Shown: positions 33,698 through 42,769 of the stretch, in pieces
How positions within the stretch are numbered: the first letter of the stretch is position 1
Layout of the letters: each line of letters begins with the position of its first letter
Assembly: GCF_028288225.1 (NCBI RefSeq)
Contig: NZ_JAQBOC010000043.1
Location: 16,248-80,247, forward strand
DNA from: Mucilaginibacter sp.
GTDB taxonomy: Bacteria; Bacteroidota; Bacteroidia; Sphingobacteriales; Sphingobacteriaceae
Reading direction: 5' to 3'
DNA length: 64,000 nt
Position numbers and translations under genes: made by a program
Notes under the pieces: model-generated
What the model was told of the DNA's origin: nothing
Databases searched by the model: none
Seen by the model: the letters and a program-made list of their open reading frames with translations, nothing else

Positions 33698-33785
33698 CAC
33701 TTCATCAGTATTTGCGTTGAGATGCCAGGCTAATTTTTCTTTAACCTCTTCTGATGAAAACAATCATCCACTGTTGAGCATAGCC

Positions 33786-34679
33786 TCATTTTATCGCCGG
33801 GGCACTATCGCTTCCTAGTTGGTTTAATTCTCCTCTCCTGCTCCAAAAGTAAATTGCAGCAATAAGGCATATAACAGGCAGCACAGCGCCAAACTCATCA
33901 ATAAAATATTTAGTGTGGCCGGTATCTTTTGTAAGCGGCGAAAAAAAGTTTTGGATAAACAGGTTGTGGCTTGCATGCAATATGGCTCCTGTCCATAGGC
34001 TGCCTGATTTTAGCCGGAACCACGTAAAAACAAAGCTGATGCTTACTACCATGACCGTAAAGCAGGTAAGCCCATACCAGGCAGGCGTACCGCTGTTATA
34101 ATCGGCAAAAATAAGGATCGGGAAATGCCAAAATGCCCATATAAAGCCTACTATTAACGAGGTTTTGGTATAGCTGGCGTTTTTATACAATTCGGGCACT
34201 AAAAATCCGCGCCAGCCAATTTCTTCACCCAAACCGGTCGACAAGCTTGACACCATGCCTATTATCCCCGTAAAAATAAAATAAAGCAATATGACCACCC
34301 CATTCGGCAAATGATCCCATCCGAATGATTTTGCTATTTGCATAACAGCTTCTGTGTTATAAAAACCACCCCAGCCGATTATCCATATTACTAAATAAGC
34401 CACCAGGCTGTATATCAAAGGCACCAAATAGGCCCATAACATGTACCGGGGCTTATTCCACCCTCCCCAGCCAAGGTCTGCAATTTTCCGTTTTAATATT
34501 TTACTGGTTATAAAAGCCGACAGCGCAGGCGCCCACATTAATCCCGTAACGTACAGGCCATAGCCGCTGCCAAGCTTACCCGTATGGATCACCAAAAAAT
34601 AATAAATGGAGCTTATACCAAATGTTATCAGTAAAAATAGGGCGATAGCCTTACGGCTTTGGCTTGTGGGTTGTTCCAT
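33786..34679 (-). CDS. CPBP family intramembrane metalloprotease
   Basis: 297 residues with about eight membrane helices. The CAAX-protease/bacteriocin-processing motif is intact: GEEIGWRGFL with Glu152, Glu153 and Arg157, then WAFWHFPI and ILHASHNLF giving the metal-binding histidines. Family members cleave within the membrane; bacterial ones are linked to bacteriocin self-immunity or protein maturation, but most have unknown substrates. Monocistronic. Confidence 0.93.
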   Translation of the reverse strand: MEQPTSQSRKAIALFLLITFGISSIYYFLVIHTGKLGSGYGLYVTGLMWAPALSAFITSKILKRKIADLGWGGWNKPRYMLWAYLVPLIYSLVAYLVIWIIGWGGFYNTEAVMQIAKSFGWDHLPNGVVILLYFIFTGIIGMVSSLSTGLGEEIGWRGFLVPELYKNASYTKTSLIVGFIWAFWHFPILIFADYNSGTPAWYGLTCFTVMVVSISFVFTWFRLKSGSLWTGAILHASHNLFIQNFFSPLTKDTGHTKYFIDEFGAVLPVICLIAAIYFWSRRGELNQLGSDSAPAIK

Positions 34680-34900
34680 ACAGGTTAAAGGTTTTGATGA
34701 TAATGAATATTACAATAAATGTAATTAAAATCAATCAACAAAAGCATAACCGGATTTTATTTACTGCGCCCGCTACCTATACCATTTTATTCGCTCTGTA
34801 TAGCTATGGGGTTGCCGCGCTATGCTCGTATTCTAGGTTTATCATATTTCCAAATTTTATTAAAAAAAGGTTGTTCAGTAGTCTCTGTTATTAACCCTGG

Positions 34901-35692
34901 TTAAAGCACATTAAAGCTCAAAGTATCAGCCTGCATAGCAGTAAATATTCCAAATCCGTTTACCACATTTGTAGGAGTATTTACAAGGTTTTGAGAGGTT
35001 GACCGGCTTGTATTGCTTTTTAACAGATCAATATACTCCTGGTTCACACGGAGTAATATCACCTTATAATGCCCGTAAAAAGGAAAAATATTGGGTGTTA
35101 CATAATATACAGATTTGCGTTCGGTATTTATTTGAAAATCCGTTATGGTACTGTTTCCCCGATTGTTCAAGGGAAAGGCAATACCGTCCGGGTTTTTAAA
35201 AACCAAAACATGATTTATCGAGTCTGGATTAGTCCAGGTAAACCTGTTTATGGTATCAGGCTTAATATTTGGGGTAGATGCCCCTGCGACACTTACAGAA
35301 ATATATTGGGTTGCGAACCCCTGGGGCTTAGCAGGCATGGTGGTTTTTGCTGTTACCGTATTTGCAAGGTACTTAAACGTTAGCGCGTAAGTTTTGCCGG
35401 TGGTTAAAAAGGTTGTATCACTGTAGGTGTAAGTTCCTTTTGTACCCTCTGTTAGCTGCACGCTGTTGCTGCCATCTGAAACGGTAAGCTGTTGCCCGGT
35501 TATGGCAACTCCGTATTTAGCGGTGTCTGTTAATGATTTTTGCTGATAAAGCTTTACTGAAAGTACATGGCCGGCCACCAGGTAGGCTTCAACTACCGGT
35601 AAATTAGTGGTGGTAATTGTAGTATCTTTCTTACAGGAGAACAGCAGGAGCATTGCTCCGAGGGCTAAAAGCAGGTATTTTTTTATTTCCAT
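34901..35692 (-). CDS. DUF4249 lipoprotein
   Basis: 263 residues, lipobox LFSC (Cys about 20). A beta-rich mature part with VVEAYLVAGHVLSVKLYQQKSL (in segments) follows the DUF4249 pattern. These lipoproteins are regularly encoded directly after STN-type TonB receptors in Bacteroidota and probably act as surface partners. Here the start overlaps the receptor's 3' end by 10 nt, showing translational coupling. Confidence 0.9.
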   Translation of the reverse strand: MEIKKYLLLALGAMLLLFSCKKDTTITTTNLPVVEAYLVAGHVLSVKLYQQKSLTDTAKYGVAITGQQLTVSDGSNSVQLTEGTKGTYTYSDTTFLTTGKTYALTFKYLANTVTAKTTMPAKPQGFATQYISVSVAGASTPNIKPDTINRFTWTNPDSINHVLVFKNPDGIAFPLNNRGNSTITDFQINTERKSVYYVTPNIFPFYGHYKVILLRVNQEYIDLLKSNTSRSTSQNLVNTPTNVVNGFGIFTAMQADTLSFNVL

Positions 35693-38448
35693 CTTAAACT
35701 AAGGGTAAGGTTAGGCGTAAAGCCCAGGTAATTAACATCAGTGGCAATAGCGGCGTTATTCTGCAGCTGGTATTCACGGTACCAAATATTTGTATGGTTA
35801 TATACATTGAAAAGGGATAAACCGATACTGCCAACTTTATTTCCGTTTATTTTGATTAGGTCGTACGTAGCTGAAAGGTCCAGGCGGTGATAATCAGGGA
35901 GGCGCTCTGCATTTTTGCCGCTTACATTAAAAGATGTTGAGGTGTTCCCATCCACAGTAGTAATGGTATAAGTAGAAAGCGGCGCGGTATAAGGGTGCCC
36001 TGTGCTGAAAATAAAAACCGCCGAGAAGTTCCACTTGTAATAGTGGTACATGTTAATGGCTTTAAACTCGTGCCTTATATCCTGATCGGCAGGATAATAG
36101 CTATTGCCATAAGCGGCAAATTTATTTTGCGCATCCGCTAAGGTATAGCTTAACCACCCGGTATACCGGCCCAATTTCTTTTGCAGTAAAATTTCAATCC
36201 CTTTGGCACGGCCTGTTCCCTGAAAAAAGTCCTGTTCAATAGTTCCGGCACTCCCGGGGCCAAAACCCGATTGGCGGATTGCATACTGGGTAAGCCCCGA
36301 TAGCGTTTTGTAATAACCTTCCACATCAATCAAAAACTGGTCGTTTTCATAGCTAACGCCACCCATTATATGCCGCGACATGCCTACCGGGATATTCCCG
36401 TTATTGGATAATACCCAAAAGTTCCGGTTGCCATTTACTACATCTTCGCGGGTAACCTCATTCATAAACTGGTAAAACTGGCCGGTAGCTGCTTTAAGCG
36501 TATAATGGTCATCAAGTACATAGCTTGCAGAAAAACGGGGCTCCATATACAGTTTGCCTGTAGGCTGAAACCAGGTAGTGCGTACTCCGGGCTGCAAGTG
36601 CAGCTTATTGTTAGGGTCAATTTCCAGTTCGGTATAGCCACCGCCCGAAAAAGCTGTGTTATGCTCGCTGATCAGTTTACTGGTGTCGTTTTGGATATAA
36701 TCATAATTAATATGCTGGCGCGATGCAAATCCCCCATATAATAACTTCAGTTTGTTATCCAGCTGCCATTCCCATTCCGATTTTATGCCGATATCTTTCA
36801 GGTTATTGTTCTCCACTGTACCGTTGCTGAAATTGGTTTGGTTGCCATCGGCATCTGTAGTGGTTCCGGAATTGGTACGGTTGCGGTCGTTAAAGTATGA
36901 TGAATAAGTAAGATAAGTATTTGAGTGCAGCTGTTTATTCCATTGGCTAAACCATTTCAGGCTGCTGCCCAGGTTACCATACTTGGTATAATCAGTAATA
37001 TTAACGGGACCCGCGCCAGAACTCAAGAACGATGGGAGATTCAGCTGCCTGCTGTTATCCGTGTTATCATCTCCGGTATACAAGCTCCAGGCCAGTGAAT
37101 TGCTTTTATCTAAATGATAGGTATAACGCAGATCGGCATCATAAAAATGGGAGGCCGGGGTGGTTTGCTGCCCGAAGGCACTGCGCCCGCCGCCGCCTGG
37201 CGGCCCTCCGCCACCGGGAGAGCCACCTACTGCTGTAGAGGTATTAAACTGCTTAAATATCTTATCGTAAAATGGCCCCTGGTATGACCGGCGGAAAGCC
37301 ACCAGCAGGGATGATTTATCTGTTATGGGTGTTTCTGCAAATACGTTGAAGCTGAGTAAGCTCAGATCAACCCCAAAATTCGCTTCATTTTTATTGCCAT
37401 CCTTGCCGTTGATCTCGGTAACGCTGGAAAGCCGGCCACCGTATTTGGAAGAAAAGCCCCCTTTATATAGCTGTACATCTTTTACGGCATTGCTGTTAAA
37501 TGCACTGAAAAAACCATAAAGGTGATCCACCTGGTAAACGGTGAACCCATCAAAAACCACCAGGTTCTGGTCCGGCGTACCACCGCGGACATAAGCGCCG
37601 GATGAGGATTCATTGGTTGCTCCTACGCCAGGCATCAGCTGGAAAGCCCGCATAATATCTTTTTCGCCTAAACTGGGGAGTTTGTCAAGGTTACCCGGTG
37701 ATAGTTGCAATACGCCAACTTTTTTAGTGTCGGTATTCATAACGCCGCTTTTTTTGCCATTTATCGTAACCTCATTCAGTGTATTAAGCGCCTTATACAT
37801 CTCTATAACTATAGGATTGTTTATATTTTTAGCATTTAGCCGCAAATTTTCCAGCTGATAGCCTGAATAGGAAACTTGTACCACGCATGTATCAGCCGGA
37901 ATGCTGAATATCGTGAAGCTGCCATCTGTATTGGTTGTAGCAGAAAGCCCGGTATTTCTGATCTTTACGGTAGCTGATGGGAGCGATTCACCCGTGCTTT
38001 GGTCAATTATACGGCCGCTTATGGTAAAAAGAAAGTGGGCAGGCGGAGCCTTGGGCGCTTCAATTGCGACCGCTTTAATTGCACCGGATGCTGAGCGGTG
38101 AAGATCATTTAGCTTTTTTAGCCTGGCCAGGTCATCTGTATTTTGAAGGATGTAAATGGTTCCGTCACTTTCTACCCAGTAATGCAATTTATTATCGCCA
38201 CATACCTTTTCAAATACTTCTATCAGCGATTCATTAAAAAAATGTTCAGCTACATCGAACTTACTGACCGAGTCGCGTTCGAAAACGATATTTAAGTGGT
38301 AGCTCATGGATAAGGTATCCAGCAGCTGATCAACCGAGCAGGTAAAAAAATGATCTATATGAATTTTTTTAAGTGTTTTTTGGGTCTGTTGTGCCAGGGC
38401 TCCGGTGCCAAAGCCGGTAATTAAAAGCAGGAGTAATAATTTCTTCAT
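35683..38448 (-). CDS. TonB-dependent receptor with STN and carboxypeptidase-regulatory domains
   Basis: 921 residues. Signal peptide to GALAQ; STN domain at about 27-105 (FTCSVDQLLDTLSMSYHLNIVFE in segments); carboxypeptidase-regulatory-like domain at about 140-230; plug with LGEKDIMRAFQLMPGVGATNESSSGAYVRGG (in segments); beta-barrel to the C-terminus. An unusual Gly/Pro-rich stretch (GGSPGGGGPPGGGGR) lies around residue 405 in a presumed surface loop. STN usually signals to an inner-membrane anti-sigma factor, but here a kinase/regulator pair is next door instead. Substrate unknown. Confidence 0.94.
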   Translation of the reverse strand: MKKLLLLLLITGFGTGALAQQTQKTLKKIHIDHFFTCSVDQLLDTLSMSYHLNIVFERDSVSKFDVAEHFFNESLIEVFEKVCGDNKLHYWVESDGTIYILQNTDDLARLKKLNDLHRSASGAIKAVAIEAPKAPPAHFLFTISGRIIDQSTGESLPSATVKIRNTGLSATTNTDGSFTIFSIPADTCVVQVSYSGYQLENLRLNAKNINNPIVIEMYKALNTLNEVTINGKKSGVMNTDTKKVGVLQLSPGNLDKLPSLGEKDIMRAFQLMPGVGATNESSSGAYVRGGTPDQNLVVFDGFTVYQVDHLYGFFSAFNSNAVKDVQLYKGGFSSKYGGRLSSVTEINGKDGNKNEANFGVDLSLLSFNVFAETPITDKSSLLVAFRRSYQGPFYDKIFKQFNTSTAVGGSPGGGGPPGGGGRSAFGQQTTPASHFYDADLRYTYHLDKSNSLAWSLYTGDDNTDNSRQLNLPSFLSSGAGPVNITDYTKYGNLGSSLKWFSQWNKQLHSNTYLTYSSYFNDRNRTNSGTTTDADGNQTNFSNGTVENNNLKDIGIKSEWEWQLDNKLKLLYGGFASRQHINYDYIQNDTSKLISEHNTAFSGGGYTELEIDPNNKLHLQPGVRTTWFQPTGKLYMEPRFSASYVLDDHYTLKAATGQFYQFMNEVTREDVVNGNRNFWVLSNNGNIPVGMSRHIMGGVSYENDQFLIDVEGYYKTLSGLTQYAIRQSGFGPGSAGTIEQDFFQGTGRAKGIEILLQKKLGRYTGWLSYTLADAQNKFAAYGNSYYPADQDIRHEFKAINMYHYYKWNFSAVFIFSTGHPYTAPLSTYTITTVDGNTSTSFNVSGKNAERLPDYHRLDLSATYDLIKINGNKVGSIGLSLFNVYNHTNIWYREYQLQNNAAIATDVNYLGFTPNLTLSLRWK

Positions 38449-38552
38449 CCGTTTTCGTTGCTGTCAGTGCCAAATTTGAGGCACGCGGACCGCTAAGGAA
38501 AATAAATGAGATAGAAGGCTTGTATTTGTAGACGAACGGGGCAATTGTGCGT

Positions 38553-39266
38553 TTATGCAAAATCTTTACCAATCATTTTATGGATCCTGTCGCGGTAATT
38601 GTCGCTTAAGGGCAATTCTGAATGGAGCGTTTTTATCTTACCGCGCCTTATCTGTGTTACATAATCAACATTGATAATATAGGATTTATGAACCCGGTAA
38701 AATAATTCGGCGGGTAACTGCAGTTCAAGCGCTTTTATGCTTGTACGTGACAGGACGGGTTTCTGCTGACCGGCAAGGTTGATCTTTACATAGTCTTTTA
38801 GTCCTTCAATGTATTCAATATCGCTGAAACTGATTTTGACCAGGGTATAATCTGAATGGATAAAAAAGTGTTTTTTACCGGGATGAACCTGCGGAACCGA
38901 TCCTTTGTTTAGATCGAAATGTTGATGCGCTTTTTGACAAGCTTTCAGAAAACGATCAAGCGGAACAGGCTTAACTAAATAATCAAGCACGTCAAGCTCA
39001 AAACCGTCAATTGCAAATTTTTCATAAGCGGTTACAAAAATTATCATTGGCTTTATAACCAGGCTTTTAACCAGTTGCAAACCATCAAGTCCGGGCATGT
39101 GGATGTCACAAAATATTAAATCTACCTGTTCAGATTGCAGTATAGAAATTGCCTCAGCTGCTGTCCGGCATCGCCCGACAACCTGTATGTAATTAACATG
39201 TTTTAAATTGTCTTCTGTAAGGTCAAGCGCCAGTGGCTCGTCATCAATAAGCAGGCATCGTATCAT
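38553..39266 (-). CDS. LytTR-family response regulator
   Basis: 237 residues. Receiver domain 1-120 with Asp8/Asp9 and phospho-acceptor Asp54 (IFCDIHMPGLDG) and Lys at VKPVPLDRF; LytTR DNA-binding domain at about 135-235 (YTLVKISFSDIEYIEGLKDYVKI in segments, FYRVHKSYIINV). Overlaps the kinase gene by 4 nt, so the pair is translationally coupled. The nearest target is the STN receptor operon starting 105 nt downstream. Confidence 0.96.
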   Translation of the reverse strand: MIRCLLIDDEPLALDLTEDNLKHVNYIQVVGRCRTAAEAISILQSEQVDLIFCDIHMPGLDGLQLVKSLVIKPMIIFVTAYEKFAIDGFELDVLDYLVKPVPLDRFLKACQKAHQHFDLNKGSVPQVHPGKKHFFIHSDYTLVKISFSDIEYIEGLKDYVKINLAGQQKPVLSRTSIKALELQLPAELFYRVHKSYIINVDYVTQIRRGKIKTLHSELPLSDNYRDRIHKMIGKDFA

Positions 39267-40315
39267 TTTAATTGTATTTGAAGGTTAACAGCATAAACAT
39301 TACCGGATTGATTAATAACAAGGCTGTGCATACCGGGATATAATAATTCAAGTCGCCTTTTAACATTATTTAAACCTATCCCGTGGTTTTCATCTTTATA
39401 GGGCTCATCAGGGTCGTAGGTATTCTTCACAAAAAAGTCAAGCGTCCTGTGGTTGCTTTTTAAACGGATATCGATCACCGGATCAACAACATTTCCTGTT
39501 CCGTATTTAAACGCATTTTCAACAAAAGGGATTAGCAGCATTGGCTCTATAGTTTTTTCAGGTCCGGCAATGTCAAAATTAAAATCAACCTGTACCTGGG
39601 TCCCGAAGCGCAGCATTTGCAGCTCGATATAACTGCGCAAGTAATCAGCCTTTTGCATCATGGTTACTTTTTCCTCATCAGTTATATACAACAGGTAACG
39701 CAGCAGCTTTGAAAGCTGGATCAGTGTGGGTTCAACAGCCGAAGGATTTAACCGTGATAACGCAACTGCGCTGTTAATTACATTAAATATAAAATGCGGG
39801 CTTATTTGTGAACGTAAAAAAGCCAGCTCAGAAACCAGGGCAGCATTAGTGATATCCCGCTTATTGCTAATTACCGCAAACTGATCGGCAAGATACCGGT
39901 AGGCAAAGCCTGCAGCCGTAATAGCGGTTAACGGCAGGAGGTCAAAATTGGCGAAAAAAGGAGGTTTATGTAATCGCCCAAAAGGGTTAATTCCTCCCGG
40001 AAAGATCCTCACCGGCCTGGTATGAATAAAGATAACGTCGAGCGCAATAAACGAGATCAGCAGCAAAGCAAAATATAGCCATACCTGTTTTTTTTTATTC
40101 AATACTATAGGAATGAGAAAAAATGCATTAAGGTAAAATTGAACCGCCAGCAGTAAATTGATAAAAACGAAATGCCACGGAGAAAATAACATGCGAAAAT
40201 TCGGATCGCGCGGCCTGGAAAGAATAGGAATAAATGTAATAAAAGCCCAAAACAGCAGGTGTAATAAGATCTCAATAAGAACCGCGGGCTTTAAACGCTT
40301 AAACATTTTGATCAA
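39263..40315 (-). CDS. LytS/YehU-type sensor histidine kinase
   Basis: 350 residues. Four predicted transmembrane helices in the first 145 residues with short loops, no periplasmic sensor domain; then the His_kinase box RSQISPHFIFNVINSAVAL (phospho-acceptor His), N-box PFVENAFKYG and G-box GIGLNNVKRRLELLYPG. This is the usual Bacteroidota LytS-like form, partner of the LytTR regulator. It probably senses a membrane or envelope state. Confidence 0.95.
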   Translation of the reverse strand: MIKMFKRLKPAVLIEILLHLLFWAFITFIPILSRPRDPNFRMLFSPWHFVFINLLLAVQFYLNAFFLIPIVLNKKKQVWLYFALLLISFIALDVIFIHTRPVRIFPGGINPFGRLHKPPFFANFDLLPLTAITAAGFAYRYLADQFAVISNKRDITNAALVSELAFLRSQISPHFIFNVINSAVALSRLNPSAVEPTLIQLSKLLRYLLYITDEEKVTMMQKADYLRSYIELQMLRFGTQVQVDFNFDIAGPEKTIEPMLLIPFVENAFKYGTGNVVDPVIDIRLKSNHRTLDFFVKNTYDPDEPYKDENHGIGLNNVKRRLELLYPGMHSLVINQSGNVYAVNLQIQLK

Positions 40316-40640
40316 GATTTAAAATGCAATAAATCACTAATTGTGTCTGTAACAAGTGCAATTATCGCTATAAAACAAGTCAGGTTTTAATAACCGGGGC
40401 GCAGATTGGGGCTATTTAACACATTTTAACTTATAATCATAAATTGCGCTATTGCGCGGAACTGCTAAAGGATCCATGAAAGCAAAAGAATTATTTCGTG
40501 CAAAACTTAATGTTATCGCGTATTTAAAAAAACTAACTATAAATCAATAAAAGAAGACTCGTTTGTGGTAATAATCCAATTATTGTTGTTAAACAGACAG
40601 TTAATTAACTAAATTTGAACTTCACGTATAACCAATTATA
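40316..40640. promoter_or_regulatory. Divergent spacer between kinase operon and GH127-type gene
   Basis: 325 bp without a gene, holding the start regions of both the kinase/regulator operon (-) and the arabinofuranosidase gene (+). I see no strong dyad or RNA structure. Confidence 0.4.
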
Positions 40641-42710
40641 ATGAATAATATACTTTCAACCGGCAGTAAAACTATTGCTTTATCATGTTTAGCATTATTA
40701 ACAACTGTTAGCACCAGATCTTTTTCCCAATCGGCAATTGCTTTAAAACAAATTGATAACAGCGATCATAACAGTTACTATGTATCGAATAAAGCTCCTT
40801 TAAAACCACAATATTTTATAAAGCTGCCGGTTACTGCTATACAACCCGGCGGCTGGTTAAAAAAACAGCTGGAACTGCAACGCGATGGCCTTACCGGTAA
40901 CCTGGGCGAAATAAGTGTATGGCTTTCAAAAACCAACAATGCCTGGGTAAATAAAAGCGGCAAGGGAAAGTATGGCTGGGAAGAGTTGCCTTATTGGCTA
41001 AAAGGATATGGCGATATGGCTTATGTGCTGAAAGATCCAAAAATGCTGAAGGAAACAAAGTTTTGGATTGAGGCTGTGATAAAAAATCAAAGAGCTAATG
41101 GCGATTTTGGTCCGTTAAACGAAACAAAACCAGGTAGGCGTGACCTTTGGGGAAATATGCCGATGCTTTGGTGCCTGCAATCGTATTATGAATATTCAAA
41201 AGATGCGCGTGTGCTAAAGCTAATGACAGCTTATTATAAATATGAGATGAAAGTTCCGGATAGTTTATTTTTAAAGGACTATTGGGAGAACAGCCGCGGC
41301 GGCGATAATTTGATCAGCGTTTATTGGCTGTATAACCGTACCGGGGAAAAATGGCTGCTTGACCTCGCTACCAAAATTGATAAAAACACAGCCAACTGGC
41401 GACAAACAAATAATTTACCAAACTGGCATAACGTAAACGTGGCCCAATCATTCCGTGAGCCGGCCACGTTCTGGATGCAAAGTAAAGATCCGGCTGATCT
41501 GCAGGCCACTTATAACGATTTTAAGTTGATCCGTAATATCTATGGCCAGGTACCAGGCGGGATGTTTGGGGCCGATGAAAATGCGCGCAAGGGTTATGAC
41601 GATCCACGCCAGGCGGTTGAAACCTGCGGAATGGTTGAGCAAATGACATCGGATGAGTTTTTGCTTCAATATACCGGGGATACTTTTTGGGCCGATAACT
41701 GTGAAGATGTTGCTTTTAATACTTTCCCTGCCGCATTTATGCCTGATTATCGCGGGCTTCGTTATTTAACAGCCCCCAACATGGTAGTAAGCGATAGCAA
41801 AAACCATGCGCCGGGAATTGATAATGACGGGCCGTTTTTAAATATGAACCCATTTAGCAGCCGTTGCTGCCAGCATAATCACGCTGCCGGCTGGGTATAC
41901 TATGCCGAAAACAGCTGGATGGCTACACCTGATAATGGACTGGCAGACCAGCTTTATTCAGAAGGTTCAGTTACAGCAAAAGCCGGCAATGGCAAACCCG
42001 TAACTATTGTTACTACAACCATATACCCTTTTAATGACCAGGTTGATCTTAAAATTTCAACTGCAGCCCCAAATGCATTCCCTATTTATTTGCGTGTGCC
42101 GGCCTGGTGCAGCGGGGCAAGCCTTCAATTAAATGGCAAACCAATAGCTGTTAATGCGCAAAGCGGGGAATACATTAAGCTCAATAACAAATGGAAAAAC
42201 GGCGACAGGATAACCCTGCACCTGCCGATGAAGATCCAAACCCGCGAATGGGAAAAGAACAAGAATAGCGTGAGCGTAAATTATGGTCCGCTTACGTTTT
42301 CATTAAAAATTGATGAAAAATATGTCAAAAATACCAACAGCAGGGAAACAGCCGTTGCTGATGCCAAATGGCAGGAAACCGCAGACCCTGCAAAGTGGCC
42401 TACTTTTGAAATTTATCCGGCCTCTGCCTGGAACTACGGATTGTTATTAAACAAGGAGAATCCTGCTGAATCATTTACGGTTGAGAAAAGAGCCTGGCCA
42501 AAAGATAATAACCCATTCACCAATACAAACGCTCCTGTAACGCTGATAGCGAAAGGCAAGCAGATCCCCGATTGGAAGATCGATCAATATGGCTTATGCG
42601 GATTATTACCGGTAAGCCCGGTTAAAACGGCAGAACCACAAACCAGTTTAACATTGGTGCCGATGGGTGGTGCACGTTTAAGGATCTCAGCATTTCCGGT
42701 GGCGGAGTGA
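40641..42710 (+). CDS. GH127/DUF1680-type beta-L-arabinofuranosidase
   Basis: 689 residues with a signal peptide (to RSFSQ). An (alpha/alpha)6-barrel family member: PGGWLKKQLELQRDGLTG, GWEELPYWLKGYGDMAYVL in segments, DLWGNMPMLWCL. The zinc/cysteine active site known from HypBA1-type GH127 is present: Glu327-Thr-Cys329 (AVETCGM) and the Cys409-Cys410 pair (SSRCCQHNH), the likely nucleophile cysteine among them. C-terminal beta-sandwich domains follow. It should release beta-L-arabinofuranose from plant glycoproteins or pectin side chains; GH146 is an alternative. Monocistronic, ended by a perfect hairpin. Confidence 0.9.
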   Translation: MNNILSTGSKTIALSCLALLTTVSTRSFSQSAIALKQIDNSDHNSYYVSNKAPLKPQYFIKLPVTAIQPGGWLKKQLELQRDGLTGNLGEISVWLSKTNNAWVNKSGKGKYGWEELPYWLKGYGDMAYVLKDPKMLKETKFWIEAVIKNQRANGDFGPLNETKPGRRDLWGNMPMLWCLQSYYEYSKDARVLKLMTAYYKYEMKVPDSLFLKDYWENSRGGDNLISVYWLYNRTGEKWLLDLATKIDKNTANWRQTNNLPNWHNVNVAQSFREPATFWMQSKDPADLQATYNDFKLIRNIYGQVPGGMFGADENARKGYDDPRQAVETCGMVEQMTSDEFLLQYTGDTFWADNCEDVAFNTFPAAFMPDYRGLRYLTAPNMVVSDSKNHAPGIDNDGPFLNMNPFSSRCCQHNHAAGWVYYAENSWMATPDNGLADQLYSEGSVTAKAGNGKPVTIVTTTIYPFNDQVDLKISTAAPNAFPIYLRVPAWCSGASLQLNGKPIAVNAQSGEYIKLNNKWKNGDRITLHLPMKIQTREWEKNKNSVSVNYGPLTFSLKIDEKYVKNTNSRETAVADAKWQETADPAKWPTFEIYPASAWNYGLLLNKENPAESFTVEKRAWPKDNNPFTNTNAPVTLIAKGKQIPDWKIDQYGLCGLLPVSPVKTAEPQTSLTLVPMGGARLRISAFPVAE

Positions 42711-42723
42711 TTTTTTGGTTATT

Positions 42724-42756
42724 AGATTTGACAACTTTTAAAAAGTTGTCAAATCT
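42724..42756. terminator. Bidirectional terminator
   Basis: AGATTTGACAACTTTT (42724-42739) and AAAAGTTGTCAAATCT (42741-42756) are perfect inverse copies. It lies between the converging arabinofuranosidase and serine-hydrolase genes. Confidence 0.88.
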
Positions 42757-42769
42757 ATAGCTCATCTTA

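Noticed and set aside
33700..33785. Minus-strand reading giving a short LAWHLNANTDEVL peptide
   Set aside because: Only about 23 codons after a stop, no start or homology I can name; could be a relic but unsupported.
38369..38572. Small ORF between receptor and LytTR gene
   Set aside because: Overlaps the receptor start out of frame and the regulator end; no RBS and no recognisable composition.
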